Assembly: GCA_016794345.1 (NCBI GenBank)
Contig: JAEUKE010000258.1
Location: forward strand, 1-64,000
Length of the DNA stretch: 64,000 nt
Direction of reading: 5' to 3'
From: Myxococcales bacterium
Lineage (GTDB): Bacteria > Myxococcota_A > Polyangia > Polyangiales > Polyangiaceae
The translations under genes and the position numbers were made by a program. The notes under the pieces were generated by a model. It saw nothing but the letters and a program-made list of their open reading frames with translations, did no database searches and had not been told where the DNA came from. Below are positions 49,428 to 58,149 of this stretch, piece after piece. Numbering within the stretch: the stretch's first letter is position 1; each line of letters opens with the position of its first letter.

Positions 49428-50435
49428 ATGACTGAGCCGTCCGACAGGCCGGGGTGGGTCCCCGCGCGCCCGAACGCCCCCACACCACCTCGCGCCTCGG
49501 TCGACTGGGGCACGACCACCATCGCCGCCTGCTCCTTCTTGTTCCACTTCGGCGGGCTCTGCGCCCTCTACTCGGACTGGACCGACCCGCCGATCGACGA
49601 CGACCTCGTGGTTCGGAGCCTCGTCGAGGCGGCCCGGGAGCTGCCCACCCTCCCCGAGATCGAGGAGCGCCCCGAGCCAGCGAGCGCCTCGAAGCCGGAG
49701 ACCGCCGCGGCGGCCGTGAACGGCGCGCGCCGGAGCACCGGCGAGAAGGGCGCGCTCCCCAGGTCGGGGCCCACGGGGGCGGGGCGCTCGCTCACCCCGT
49801 CCGCAACCGAGCTATCCGCCGAGCTCGGCCGGCTTGATGCAGCGATGCTGGCCGCGCTCCGTACGTCGGGGCCCTCCACCGATCGCGTGCTCTCGACCAG
49901 CGTCGTGCCCTTCCAGGACCTGGACGTGGCGTCGGGGCACGCCGTGGCGACGCGTTTCGGCCTCGATCTGGAGGGAGGCAGCCGGATCGGCGGCTACGCT
50001 CGTGCGGATGGCCTGGCCGATCTCGGCAACCGAAGCGGCTCGATGATCCCCGATAGCCGCGGCCACGCGGCGCCCACAAAGGCCATGCTCCCGGGACCGA
50101 GCCTCTGCTCCGAGACCAAAGGAAAGCTCTGCGAGCCAGTGCAATCCGACGTGCCGGACGCGCCGAAGGTGATCGCCTCCTTGCAGGGCCAGTTCCGGCG
50201 CTGTTACCAGAAGGGCCTCGACGGCGAGGACGCCACGATGGCCGGGTCGGTCCGCGTGACCGCGAAGATCGGACCGAACGGCGAGGTCGTCTCGACCAGC
50301 ACCGCGATCGGCGGCACGGTGTCGAGCACCGTCGCCGCGTGTATCGCGTCGCGGGTGGCCGGCGCGCAGTTCTCGCCCCCTCGCAACGGTCAGGGCGCAG
50401 TGCTCCTGGTCCCGGTCGCGCTCAAGAGTCAGTGA
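49428..50435 (+). CDS. Membrane protein with AgmX/PglI-type C-terminal domain
   Basis: A 335-residue protein. A short cytoplasmic N-terminus, one membrane helix (TTIAACSFLFHFGGLCALY, about 28-46), a long Ala/Pro/Ser periplasmic stalk, and a C-terminal TonB-like domain (LQGQFRRCYQKGLDGEDATMAGSVRVTAKIG, ACIASRVAGAQFSPP). This is the layout of AgmX/PglI-type proteins linked to gliding motility and energy transduction. GAGAGGAG precedes the ATG at good spacing. It converges on the ligase gene with a 14-bp overlap. Confidence 0.83.
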   Translation: MTEPSDRPGWVPARPNAPTPPRASVDWGTTTIAACSFLFHFGGLCALYSDWTDPPIDDDLVVRSLVEAARELPTLPEIEERPEPASASKPETAAAAVNGARRSTGEKGALPRSGPTGAGRSLTPSATELSAELGRLDAAMLAALRTSGPSTDRVLSTSVVPFQDLDVASGHAVATRFGLDLEGGSRIGGYARADGLADLGNRSGSMIPDSRGHAAPTKAMLPGPSLCSETKGKLCEPVQSDVPDAPKVIASLQGQFRRCYQKGLDGEDATMAGSVRVTAKIGPNGEVVSTSTAIGGTVSSTVAACIASRVAGAQFSPPRNGQGAVLLVPVALKSQ

Positions 50436-51915
50436 GGACGAGCTCGATCAGGCGCTTCTTCTCGACCTTGCCCATCGTGTTGCGCGGCAGCGCCGCCATC
50501 ACGACGAGGCTCTGCGGGATCTTGTAGGCGACGAGCCGCGAGCGCGCCCAGGCTCGCAGCCCTTCGATCGAGAGCTCCGCTCCTTCGCGCAGCACAACGG
50601 CCGCCGTCACGCGATCGCCCCACGCCGGATCCGGCAAGCCGACCACCGCGATCTCGGCGATGGCGGGGTGCTCGCGGAGCGCTTCTTCGATCTCGAGCGC
50701 CGACACCTTCTCCCCGCCCGTCTTCAGGATGTCGACGCTGGTGCGGCCGAGGAGCCGAATGACACCACCGTCCTCGCGCCGGCCGACGTCACCCGTGAGG
50801 AACCAACCGTCGCGGAACGCATCGCGAGTGGCGTCCTCGCGCTCGTGGTAGCCCGCGAACACCGAAGGACCGCGGACCCAGAGCTCCCCGACCTCCGCGT
50901 CCGCGCCCGACTCGTCGACGAGACGGATCTCGACGGTGGGTAGAGGCATGCCGACGGTCCCCGCGCGCCGTTCGGAAGGATCGAGCGGGTTCGAGAGCGC
51001 CATCCCGATCTCGGTCATGCCGTACCGCTCGAGAGGGATCGCCCCCGTGATGCCGCGCCACCGCTCCGCCAGGCTCGCGGGAAGGGCGGCCGAGCCGCTC
51101 GTCGCGAGCCGCAGCCCACGCGCGCTCGCCTCGAATGCGGCGCGCGCTTCGGCATCGAGCGCGTCGGCCGCGTCGAGCAGCCGCTGGTACATGGTGGGCA
51201 CCGCCATGAAGACGGTCGCGTCGCGCAGCTCTTCCATCACGCGCGCGGCGTCGAAGCGCGCGAGGACGTGGACTCGGCACGGCGTCGTGAGCGCGTCGAG
51301 CAGCGCCACGACGACCCCGTGCAGATGGTGGAGCGGCAGCACGTGCAGGAGCACGTCTCGCTCCGTCATCCCCCAGGCGCGCTGCAACACGTCGACCTGA
51401 GCCGCGAGGTTCGCGTGCGTGAGCCGCGCTCCCTTCGGCTTGCCCGTGGTGCCGCTCGTGTAGAGCAAGAGCGCGACGTCGTCCGCGCGAGCCTCGAGCT
51501 TCGAAGGGGCGTCATCGAGCTCCGCCTCGATCGGGAAGGGCGGAGCGAAGACAGGCAGCCCGGGCGGGAGCCGCGTGCTCCGTTCCTCGTCGGCGATGGC
51601 GAGCGTGGCGCCCGAATCGGAGGCGAAATAGGCGACCTCCGGCGCAGGAGCGGCCAGCGGCAACGGGACGGCGACGGCTCGACACGCGAGCATCGCGAGG
51701 AACGCCTCCACCCAATCGATCCCGGGCGGCAACGCAAGGAGCACGCGCTGCCCCACGAGAGGTCCGTGACGTCGTTCGAGCGCGCGCGCGATGCGGCTCG
51801 CACGCTCCATCGCACGTCCGACGGTGGTCGAGCGCCCCGTCTCTCGCTCCACGATCTCGGCCCGGTCATGGGGAGCGACGACCTCCAAGCGGGCGGACAG
51901 CGGGCTCGGGCTCAC
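50422..51915 (-). CDS. Acyl-CoA synthetase, malonyl-CoA ligase (MatB)-like
   Basis: A 497-residue ANL-superfamily enzyme. P-loop LLYTSGTTGKPKGARLTHAN, LPLHHLHGV, LERYGMTEIGMALSNPL with RRAGTVGMPLP, the hinge DILKTGGEKVSALEIEE and the catalytic lysine in LPRNTMGKVEKK. The GMTEIGM...SNP and HHLHG segments are those of malonate-CoA ligases (MatB/ACSF3), so malonate or methylmalonate is the favoured substrate. GTG start at 51915, divergent from the lipoprotein gene across 48 bp. Confidence 0.88.
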   Translation of the reverse strand: MSPSPLSARLEVVAPHDRAEIVERETGRSTTVGRAMERASRIARALERRHGPLVGQRVLLALPPGIDWVEAFLAMLACRAVAVPLPLAAPAPEVAYFASDSGATLAIADEERSTRLPPGLPVFAPPFPIEAELDDAPSKLEARADDVALLLYTSGTTGKPKGARLTHANLAAQVDVLQRAWGMTERDVLLHVLPLHHLHGVVVALLDALTTPCRVHVLARFDAARVMEELRDATVFMAVPTMYQRLLDAADALDAEARAAFEASARGLRLATSGSAALPASLAERWRGITGAIPLERYGMTEIGMALSNPLDPSERRAGTVGMPLPTVEIRLVDESGADAEVGELWVRGPSVFAGYHEREDATRDAFRDGWFLTGDVGRREDGGVIRLLGRTSVDILKTGGEKVSALEIEEALREHPAIAEIAVVGLPDPAWGDRVTAAVVLREGAELSIEGLRAWARSRLVAYKIPQSLVVMAALPRNTMGKVEKKRLIELVLTDS

Positions 51916-51963
51916 GGCGGAAGCTTACCCGAGCGCGGACGGAAGGATTACACTGCCGCGGCC

Positions 51964-52734
51964 ATGAGCTCCCGGCCCCTCCTCCTCGTGCCCGCGCTGT
52001 GCCTCGGCCTCGGCGCCTGCGGCGGCGACACCAAACCGACGAGCGCATCCGCGAGCGCCAAGCCCACCACGACCGCCGCCGCGCCCGCGAGCGCAGCGCC
52101 GAAGCCGCCGTCGGACCAGATGCCCGCCGTCACCGTCGACGACATGGGGCCCTTCATCGCCGGCCAACGCGCCGCGCTGAAGGAGCAAGACGGCCCCGCG
52201 AAGCTGAAGAAGATCGTCTCGGAGCTCCCCATCAAAGGCAAAGAGGTCGATCTCGTCATCCTCAAGAACGCGAAGATGACGGACGTGATGGCGGTGGTGC
52301 GGGAGCTCGGCGCGGCCGGCGCGCCGAGCATCAAGGTGAAGTCGGCCGAGGGCCGCGGGGACTTGCCGAAGGAGTTCTCGATCGTCCCGCAGAGCAAGCT
52401 CGCGGACAAGCCGGCCACGTGTTCGGTCGTCGCCATGATCAGCAAGAACCTCGCGACCGACGTCTGGGCGATCACCGGCGGGACCGGCAAACGTCACGTC
52501 AAAGGCTTCGCCGGGCCCGATCTGTCCAACACCGGCGAGACGCTGAAGAAGGTGATCAAGAAGTGCGACTCGAAGATCGCCTTCTTCAGCGCGGACGACA
52601 CGCTCGGCTGGGAGATGGCCCACATGATGGGCGGCGCGATCCTCGCGAACGACGAGGACAAGAAGATCACCACCCTCGTCCTGCTCGACGAGGTGCCCGT
52701 GCCGGGGCGGCCGGTCAAAGGCCTCGGCGGCTGA
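51964..52734 (+). CDS. Lipoprotein of unknown function, two similar ExbD/TolR-like halves
   Basis: A 256-residue protein. Signal ends at lipobox LGAC, followed by an Ala/Ser/Lys/Pro linker. The remainder seems to hold two alpha/beta units (VDLVILKNAKMTDVMAVVRELGAAGAPSIKVK and ISKNLATDVWAI...DTLGWEMAHMMGG), somewhat like ExbD periplasmic domains. That resemblance is weak. Two Cys (TCSVV, KKCDSK) could form a disulfide. The gene ends four bases before repeat copy 2. Confidence 0.72.
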   Translation: MSSRPLLLVPALCLGLGACGGDTKPTSASASAKPTTTAAAPASAAPKPPSDQMPAVTVDDMGPFIAGQRAALKEQDGPAKLKKIVSELPIKGKEVDLVILKNAKMTDVMAVVRELGAAGAPSIKVKSAEGRGDLPKEFSIVPQSKLADKPATCSVVAMISKNLATDVWAITGGTGKRHVKGFAGPDLSNTGETLKKVIKKCDSKIAFFSADDTLGWEMAHMMGGAILANDEDKKITTLVLLDEVPVPGRPVKGLGG

Positions 52735-52737
52735 GCT

Positions 52738-52770
52738 CCCCCCTCGCCGGGCGAGGGGGGCTGGGGGGTG
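52738..52770 (+). repeat. Palindromic G-tract repeat, copy 2
   Basis: CCCCCCTCGCC against GGCGAGGGGGG (arms meeting with no loop) followed by CT and six G then TG. It starts four bases after the lipoprotein stop, in sense, in the convergent gap with the TPR-protein gene. It has the same architecture as the copies at 47291, 55480 and 61605. Confidence 0.75.
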
Positions 52771-52825
52771 AAAGAGCGGCGACAACGCCACCCAGCGGCG
52801 TGACGTCGCCAATCTCAGCGCACTG

Positions 52826-54325
52826 CTATTTCTTTCCGCCCATCGCGACGCACTCGCCGACGTGCGCGCCCTTGGCCTTGCGCACGCACTCGCTGAACAC
52901 CTCGCGGGCCTCTTTCATCTTGCCCTGATCCATGAGGGCCGAGCCGACGTAGAGGTAATAGAGCCCATCCTCCGGATCGGCGGCGATGACCTGGTTCCCC
53001 AGCTCGATCGCCTCCTTCAGCTTGCCGGTGTTGATGGCGAGCGAGGCCTTCTTCTTGAGGTCCTTCAGCTCGTCGGCCGAGAGCTTGGCCCCGGCCGCGG
53101 GCTCCTCGGCCTTCTTCTCTTCCTCGGCCTTCTTCTCTTCCTCGGCCTTCTTCTCTTCTTCGGCCTTCTTCTCTTCTTCGGCCTTCTTCTCTTCCTCGGC
53201 CTTCTTCTCGTCGGCCGGCGCTTGCGCGACCGGAGCGGGCTCGGCGGCGGGCTTCTCGGTGGCTTCGGCCGGCGCGGCCGGTTGCTCCGCCGCGGGCGCG
53301 ACCGCGGTCGCGGGCGTGCTCTGCTTGGCGGACGCGGACTGGGACTTGAAGACCGTCCGTCCGATGCCGAAGACGATCATGAGCGAGGCGGCAGCCACGA
53401 CACCGGTCACGACCTTGCGGAGCTTCCGCTTGCGCTCGATCGCTTCGGGCGACGGGGGCGGCGGGGGCTCGTGCAGCAGGTGGGCGATGTCGTCGTGGTC
53501 GTCGTGATGAACCGGCGGAGGCGGGCTGGTGAAGAACTCGTCGTCCAGGTGGCCGTCCGCGGCAGCGTGTTTGCCGCTCTCTCCGAGCTTCTTGTGGGAA
53601 GCGCTGCTCTCGCTCGGCTTCTTGTGCGAGGCGCTGCTCTCGCCCGCGCTCGGCTTCTTGTGCGAGGCGCTGCTCTCGCTCGGCGCAGGGGCGGCCTGCT
53701 GCTGGGCGGCCTTCTCGGCCTCGGCCCGGCGCATCGCCTCCTTCTGCTTCTTCTTCTTCTTCTTGGACATCCCCGCGGAAGACTCGGGAGCCGCGGCGAC
53801 CGGCAGCTCGTCCGCCGGGGTCGGCGGGGGCGTCGCCGGGAGCGCCAGCGTGATGGTCTGGGCGACCGGGGCGTCGGCAGCCTCGGTGTCGGGCGCCGAC
53901 GCTTCGACGACCCGAGGGAGCTCGGCGGCGGGAGGCTCGACGGCTTCGGCGACGGAAGCCGCTTCGGCGACAGGGGCCGATTGGACGGGAGCAGCTTCCA
54001 CGGGGGCCGCCGGGATCTCCACCGAGAGCTCCTCGGCGGGCGACGCCTCCGCGACCTTCCCGCTCGCGCTCTCCTCGTCGAACGACACCGATGCTGACAG
54101 CGGTGTCTCTTCGAGAGAGATGACGCGCGTCTCCGAGCTACGCGGAGGACGTGTCTCGAGCAGCGCCTCGCGCTCCTCGCCACCCGCGGTCTCGACGAGC
54201 GATTCGTTCTCTTCGGAGTCGACGGAGGACGGCGCAATGCTCGACTCCGAAACTCGCCGCTCCGAACGCGGGCGAAGCAGACGACCTCGATTCGACGCCT
54301 TGGGCCCGCGCAAACGCTTCGTCAT
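52826..54325 (-). CDS. Membrane-anchored TPR protein with tandem low-complexity repeats
   Basis: A 499-residue protein. A basic N-terminus and acidic Ala/Pro-rich region are followed by SSASHKKP repeated three times (about 218-248), a His/Asp cluster, one membrane helix (VVTGVVAAASLMIVFGIG, about 308-325) and a Pro/Ala stalk. Six perfect EKKAEE units and C-terminal TPR helices (SLAINTGKLKEAIELGNQVIAADPEDGLYYLYVGSALMDQGKMKEAREVF) complete it. Probably an inner-membrane scaffold with a periplasmic TPR domain. Function unknown. Confidence 0.8.
   Translation of the reverse strand: MTKRLRGPKASNRGRLLRPRSERRVSESSIAPSSVDSEENESLVETAGGEEREALLETRPPRSSETRVISLEETPLSASVSFDEESASGKVAEASPAEELSVEIPAAPVEAAPVQSAPVAEAASVAEAVEPPAAELPRVVEASAPDTEAADAPVAQTITLALPATPPPTPADELPVAAAPESSAGMSKKKKKKQKEAMRRAEAEKAAQQQAAPAPSESSASHKKPSAGESSASHKKPSESSASHKKLGESGKHAAADGHLDDEFFTSPPPPVHHDDHDDIAHLLHEPPPPPSPEAIERKRKLRKVVTGVVAAASLMIVFGIGRTVFKSQSASAKQSTPATAVAPAAEQPAAPAEATEKPAAEPAPVAQAPADEKKAEEEKKAEEEKKAEEEKKAEEEKKAEEEKKAEEPAAGAKLSADELKDLKKKASLAINTGKLKEAIELGNQVIAADPEDGLYYLYVGSALMDQGKMKEAREVFSECVRKAKGAHVGECVAMGGKK
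53103..53210 (-). repeat. 18-bp tandem repeat, six units, inside the TPR gene
   Basis: Six copies of an 18-bp unit (plus strand CTCGGCCTTCTTCTCTTC with C/T changes) encode EKKAEE units. Units are nearly identical at DNA level, so copy number probably varies between strains without breaking the frame. Confidence 0.8.
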
Positions 54326-54444
54326 ACCGAGAGACCTCCGTTACAGCGCTAACACCGATGAGTGGCGACGGACCTCGATTCACATTCCGCGCCAAGCGAA
54401 GCGCACGCACATGAGAACAAGAAACAGGGATGGTTTTGTAGCAG

Positions 54445-54519
54445 CTATCCCTGGAGATGCCGCAGCTTGATCGCGGAAACGTCGGGCACCCCCGTCTCGA
54501 GAATCGCGCGGCGTGCCAT
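54445..54519 (-). CDS. Possible 24-residue leader peptide or microprotein
   Basis: MARRAILETGVPDV followed by SAIKLRHLQG and a TAG stop. GGAGG lies six bases before the ATG, one of the best ribosome sites in the window. It occupies the 235-bp gap between the uracil-DNA glycosylase gene and the TPR gene, in the same direction as both, ending 119 bp before the TPR start. The rest of the gap shows no other feature. It may be translated, may be a leader peptide, or may be chance. Confidence 0.35.
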   Translation of the reverse strand: MARRAILETGVPDVSAIKLRHLQG

Positions 54520-54560
54520 CGTGTGCCTCCGTCTGAGACAGGTCGGGCGCGCCGCTCCGA

Positions 54561-55478
54561 TCAGTCCTTCCGTGAGGGAACGGATCTGCCGAGTTGCTTG
54601 AGCACTTGTTTCAGGTCCGACCACACCATTCCCTTCACCTCGGGCGTCGGAGTCCTGAGCACATATGCAGGGTGGAAGGTCGGCATCACGGGGATGGTCC
54701 CTCGGTAGAGCTTCCAGGTGCCGCGCACCTTCGTGATGCCTTCGCCCGGACCGAGGAGGCCTCGAAGCGCCGTGGCGCCGAGCGCCACGATGACCTTCGG
54801 CCGGACGAGCTCGATCTGCTCGGTCAGGTACGGCAGACACGTCGCCATCTCGAGGGGCTCCGGCGTGCGGTTGCCGGGCGGTCTGCATTTGACGATGTTC
54901 GCGATGTAGACGTCGTCCCGCGCGTAGCCCATCCCGACGATCATCTTGTCGAGCAGCTGGCCGGCCTTCCCGACGAACGGCTCGCCTTGAGCGTCCTCGT
55001 CGGCGCCGGGACCTTCTCCGACGAACATCAGCTCGGCGTCCGGGTTGCCTCGTGAGAACACGGTCTGCGTGCGCGCCTTCGCGAGCTCGCACTTCGTGCA
55101 AGGCGCGACCTGCTCGGCGAGGACGCCGAGACGCGTGCGCCGCTCCGCCGACGCAGGCGCTGCCCCTTCGAACGGCGTGCTCGGGATGGGCAGCGCCGGC
55201 GCGCCGGCGCGCGCGGCCGGCGCCTTGCGCGGCTCCGGAGGAGGGGCAGCTTCGCGCCGATTCGGCGGTGCAAACGCGGGTCGCTCCGGCTCCGCCCGCG
55301 GTGTGCGCGGCTCCTCTCGCGGGCCTCGAGCACCTTGCGTGCGCGCATCGTCTCTGGCCGCACGGGCCGGCGGGGGATCGCCAGCCGGCAGGCCGTCCGA
55401 GCCACACTCCTCGTGCCAGGCCACCCAAGCGTGGGCGGCCCGGGTGATCTCGAGGAGCTCACGCTTGGCGTCGCTCAC
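54561..55478 (-). CDS. Family 4 uracil-DNA glycosylase (4Fe-4S)
   Basis: A 305-residue DNA-repair enzyme that removes uracil. The first 100 residues are a basic Pro/Ala/Arg tail not seen in shorter relatives. The core has GEGPGADEDAQGEPFVGKAGQLLD (active-site motif), NIVKCRPPGNRTP and HPAYVLR. Four cysteines (CTKC, then KC and ATC 16 residues apart) bind the iron-sulfur cluster. GTG 55478 is preferred over GTG 55490 because GGAGG, supplied by the repeat arm just upstream, is then well spaced. Confidence 0.9.
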   Translation of the reverse strand: MSDAKRELLEITRAAHAWVAWHEECGSDGLPAGDPPPARAARDDARTQGARGPREEPRTPRAEPERPAFAPPNRREAAPPPEPRKAPAARAGAPALPIPSTPFEGAAPASAERRTRLGVLAEQVAPCTKCELAKARTQTVFSRGNPDAELMFVGEGPGADEDAQGEPFVGKAGQLLDKMIVGMGYARDDVYIANIVKCRPPGNRTPEPLEMATCLPYLTEQIELVRPKVIVALGATALRGLLGPGEGITKVRGTWKLYRGTIPVMPTFHPAYVLRTPTPEVKGMVWSDLKQVLKQLGRSVPSRKD

Positions 55479-55479
55479 G

Positions 55480-55513
55480 CCCCCCTCCACGACGTGGAGG
55501 GGGGTCGGGGGGG
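55480..55513 (+). repeat. Palindromic G-tract repeat, copy 3, overlapping the udg ribosome site
   Basis: CCCCCCTCCAC, three bases, GTGGAGGGGGG, TC, then seven G. On the minus strand the arm GTGGAGGGGGG lies directly before GTG 55478 of the glycosylase gene and provides its GGAGG. If the mRNA hairpin forms, the ribosome site is hidden. Confidence 0.75.
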
Positions 55514-55585
55514 AGGAGAGTGCAGGAGGACGCTCATCCGGACGCTACTCGTCGCTGTCTCGACCGACGCCCTCTGCTCTCCGCG

Positions 55586-56560
55586 TCAGTGACCGCCGTT
55601 GGCGGCGAGCCAGCGCTCGGCTTCGAGCGCCGCCATGCAGCCGCTGCCGGCCGCCGTGACCGCCTGCCGGAAGGTCCAGTCCTGGACGTCTCCGGCGGCG
55701 AAGCAGCCGGAGACGCTGGTCTGGGTCGTCCCGGGGATCGTCTTGATGTAGCCGTTGTCGTGGAGGTCGATCTGTCCCTGGAACAGATCGGCGAGCGGCG
55801 TGTGACCGATGGCCACGAACATCGCGCTGCACGGCACCACGTTGGTCTCGCCGTTCTTCAGGTTCTTCACGCGGACGCCGGTCACCTTGTCCTCGGCGAC
55901 ACCGAGCACCTCGTCCACGGCGTGGCTGTAGAGGATCTTGATCTTCGGGTTGGCCTTCACGCGATCCTGCATCGACTTCGACGCGCGGAACTCGTCGCGG
56001 CGATGGATGAGCGTGACCGAGCTGCAGAGCCCCGTCAGGTAGTGCGCCTCTTCCATGGCGGTGTCGCCGCCGCCCACCACGACGACCGGCTCGTTGCGGA
56101 AGAAGGCGCCGTCGCACACCGCGCAGGCCGAGACGCCCTTGTTCTTGAGCTTCTCTTCGCTGTCGAGACCGAGGTAGTTCGCGCGCGCGCCGGTCGCGAT
56201 GATGATCGTCTTGGCCTTGAAGTGGGGCTTGTTGCCCTCCACGTCCTCCGCCCAGACCTCGAACGGTCGCTTCGAGAGATCGACCTTGGTCACGTCACCG
56301 GTGATGATCTCGGTGCCCTGGTGCTCGGCCTGATCGCGGAAGCGCTGCATCAGCTCCTGGCCGGTCACCTTCTCCGGGAAGCCCGGGTAGTTCTCGACCT
56401 CGGTCGTGTACATGAGCTGGCCGCCGGGGACGAGACCGCCCGCGTTGAACCCCTCGATGCAGAGAGGCTTGAGGTTGGCTCGCGCGGCGTAGATCGCCGC
56501 GGTGAGCCCCGCGGGACCCGAGCCGATGATGATCACGTTCCGAACTTCGGCGTCGCTCAT
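55586..56560 (-). CDS. trxB: Thioredoxin reductase
   Basis: A 324-residue NADPH-dependent flavoprotein. IIIGSGPAGLTAAIYAARA binds FAD, the redox pair is CAVC in SACAVCDGAFF, VVVGGGDTAMEEA binds NADPH and CFAAGDVQDWTFRQAVTAAGSG is the C-terminal FAD motif. HRRDEFRAS marks NADPH specificity. It keeps thioredoxin reduced in the cytoplasm. GAAAGAGA precedes the ATG. The 107-bp gap to the glycosylase gene contains repeat copy 3. Confidence 0.95.
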   Translation of the reverse strand: MSDAEVRNVIIIGSGPAGLTAAIYAARANLKPLCIEGFNAGGLVPGGQLMYTTEVENYPGFPEKVTGQELMQRFRDQAEHQGTEIITGDVTKVDLSKRPFEVWAEDVEGNKPHFKAKTIIIATGARANYLGLDSEEKLKNKGVSACAVCDGAFFRNEPVVVVGGGDTAMEEAHYLTGLCSSVTLIHRRDEFRASKSMQDRVKANPKIKILYSHAVDEVLGVAEDKVTGVRVKNLKNGETNVVPCSAMFVAIGHTPLADLFQGQIDLHDNGYIKTIPGTTQTSVSGCFAAGDVQDWTFRQAVTAAGSGCMAALEAERWLAANGGH

Positions 56561-56616
56561 GCTGATCTCTTTCTCTTCGTTGCCCCGCCGTTCGACAGGG
56601 GGGCATTTCTAGCACT

Positions 56617-58149
56617 TCAGAAACGAATGGTCGCCCCCAAGCCTACCTCGTCCAGGCTCTGCTCGAACGAGCCACCGTTGACGGTCTGCTCGCTTCGATA
56701 GCCTGACGTTGCGTCGCCTGAGAGCGCGCGCAGCTCGCCGTCCCCGCCGTTGTCCAGCGTGCCGTAAAAGACGTGTTGGTAAGCCGCGTGGATGTCGACG
56801 AGCCACACCCGGAACGTCGCGCCCCCGGAGATGCCGCCCTTGAAGCCCTGGTGGAAGTCGAGGTTCAAGAGCTCGTCGCGTGCGCCCTTCGACTCGAAGA
56901 AGCCGCCGAGCCGCAGCGCCAGGAGGTTCGGGACCGCGGTGATGTCGCTCCCGAGCCGGATGCCGAGGACGTCGCGCCAGTCGTGGGGGATGTTGCCGTT
57001 GACGGGCACGAAGCCCGGGGTCCCTTTGACCGCGATGCCTTCGTCGAAGGTCAGCTCGATGTCTTGCACCGCGCTGTTGTTCGCCCAGGTGAGATCGACC
57101 TCGATGTCGAATCGATCCTGGGTGAGCGGATCGCGGACGAAGGCCTCGCGCTGCACCCAGTGGGGCTGCACGGTCGACTCGCCCAGCGGGAGGTGGAAGC
57201 GCAGCCCGAGCTTGGCCTCCATGGGAATGGGGAAGACGAGCTCGCCGGCGTCGGCGTCCGTCGTGATGTTGCAGCGCGGGTCCGACTCGGGGCACGGCGA
57301 CTCGTTGCGTGTTCCTCCGCCGAGCCAGTAGCTCGACGTGAGCTCGAGCTCGGTGCGGGCGCGGATGGCGTCGGACCAGCGGTACCACGCGCCGAAGTCG
57401 AGGTAACGCGTCACGCCCCAGTTCGCGCCGAGGACGAAGCCCGGCACGAAGAGGTCCTTCGCGCTGAGCACGGCCTTCACGTCGCGCGTGAAGTCGTCGC
57501 CCGGGCCGGAGATCGACTCCGTGAAGGTGGTGAACTCGGCCGCCGCGAAGCCCCAGACGAAGCCCGCGCCGAACGAGAGCTCCGGGAGCGGGGCGTAGCT
57601 CACCGAGAGCGTCGGGTAGACGAGGACCGCGCTCTGATCGGTGATGATGTAGCGGTTGGGCGCGGGCTGCGTCCGCGCGAGCCCGGTCTGCGTCGTATAC
57701 TCGATCTCCTCGGGCCAGGACGCGGTGCCGGCCGCGTGAGGCCCGAGCACCGCGAGCCCGACGGCCCAGCGATCCGTGATGCGGTAGACCGCGGCGAGCT
57801 GGGGGTTCGGGAAGACGGAGGTCGTGCAGACCGGGTCCTTCGGCGCGTCCGCCTGGGGGATCGCGGGCCCCGGCGACACCGGCTGCCCGTCCGGACCGAG
57901 CCGGGTGAAGCAGCCCTGCTGGATCATCAGATGGGTGCCGACGTGAATGCTCGTCGCCTGGAACGACATGGCGGCCGGGTTCATGTAGGCCGCCATCGGG
58001 TCGTCCGCGCGAGCCACCCAGGCGCCGCCGCGCCCGACCTGGAGCACCCCGGCATCGGGCACCTCCAGACCGTTGGAGGCCCGAGCATCGAAGGAGAGCG
58101 AGAGGCAGAGACCGGCGGAGCCGATCGCGAGCAGTGTGAGCCTTGTCAT
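56617..58149 (-). CDS. FadL/OmpP1-type outer-membrane transport protein
   Basis: A 510-residue outer-membrane barrel. Signal peptide ends near DARA; the FadL N-terminus NGLEVPDAGVLQVGRGGAWVARADDPMAAYMNPAAMS is typical (NPA motif) and the C-terminus is GLGATIRF. FadL proteins let hydrophobic compounds such as fatty acids cross the outer membrane. It overlaps the upstream MXAN_5187-like gene by ATGA, so they form one operon with the cupredoxin-like gene before it. Confidence 0.88.
   Translation of the reverse strand: MTRLTLLAIGSAGLCLSLSFDARASNGLEVPDAGVLQVGRGGAWVARADDPMAAYMNPAAMSFQATSIHVGTHLMIQQGCFTRLGPDGQPVSPGPAIPQADAPKDPVCTTSVFPNPQLAAVYRITDRWAVGLAVLGPHAAGTASWPEEIEYTTQTGLARTQPAPNRYIITDQSAVLVYPTLSVSYAPLPELSFGAGFVWGFAAAEFTTFTESISGPGDDFTRDVKAVLSAKDLFVPGFVLGANWGVTRYLDFGAWYRWSDAIRARTELELTSSYWLGGGTRNESPCPESDPRCNITTDADAGELVFPIPMEAKLGLRFHLPLGESTVQPHWVQREAFVRDPLTQDRFDIEVDLTWANNSAVQDIELTFDEGIAVKGTPGFVPVNGNIPHDWRDVLGIRLGSDITAVPNLLALRLGGFFESKGARDELLNLDFHQGFKGGISGGATFRVWLVDIHAAYQHVFYGTLDNGGDGELRALSGDATSGYRSEQTVNGGSFEQSLDEVGLGATIRF

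Noticed and set aside
47263..49431. A 722-codon open frame on the plus strand opposite the PglZ-like gene
   Set aside because: It mirrors the E-A-E-R repeat and has no family motif; codon and third-position GC pattern favour the minus strand.
56561..56616. TGCCCC/GGGGCA stem between the FadL and trxB genes as a terminator or fifth G-tract repeat
   Set aside because: Only six pairs, no T-tract, and it lacks the TCAC/GTGA arms and trailing G tract of the repeat family.
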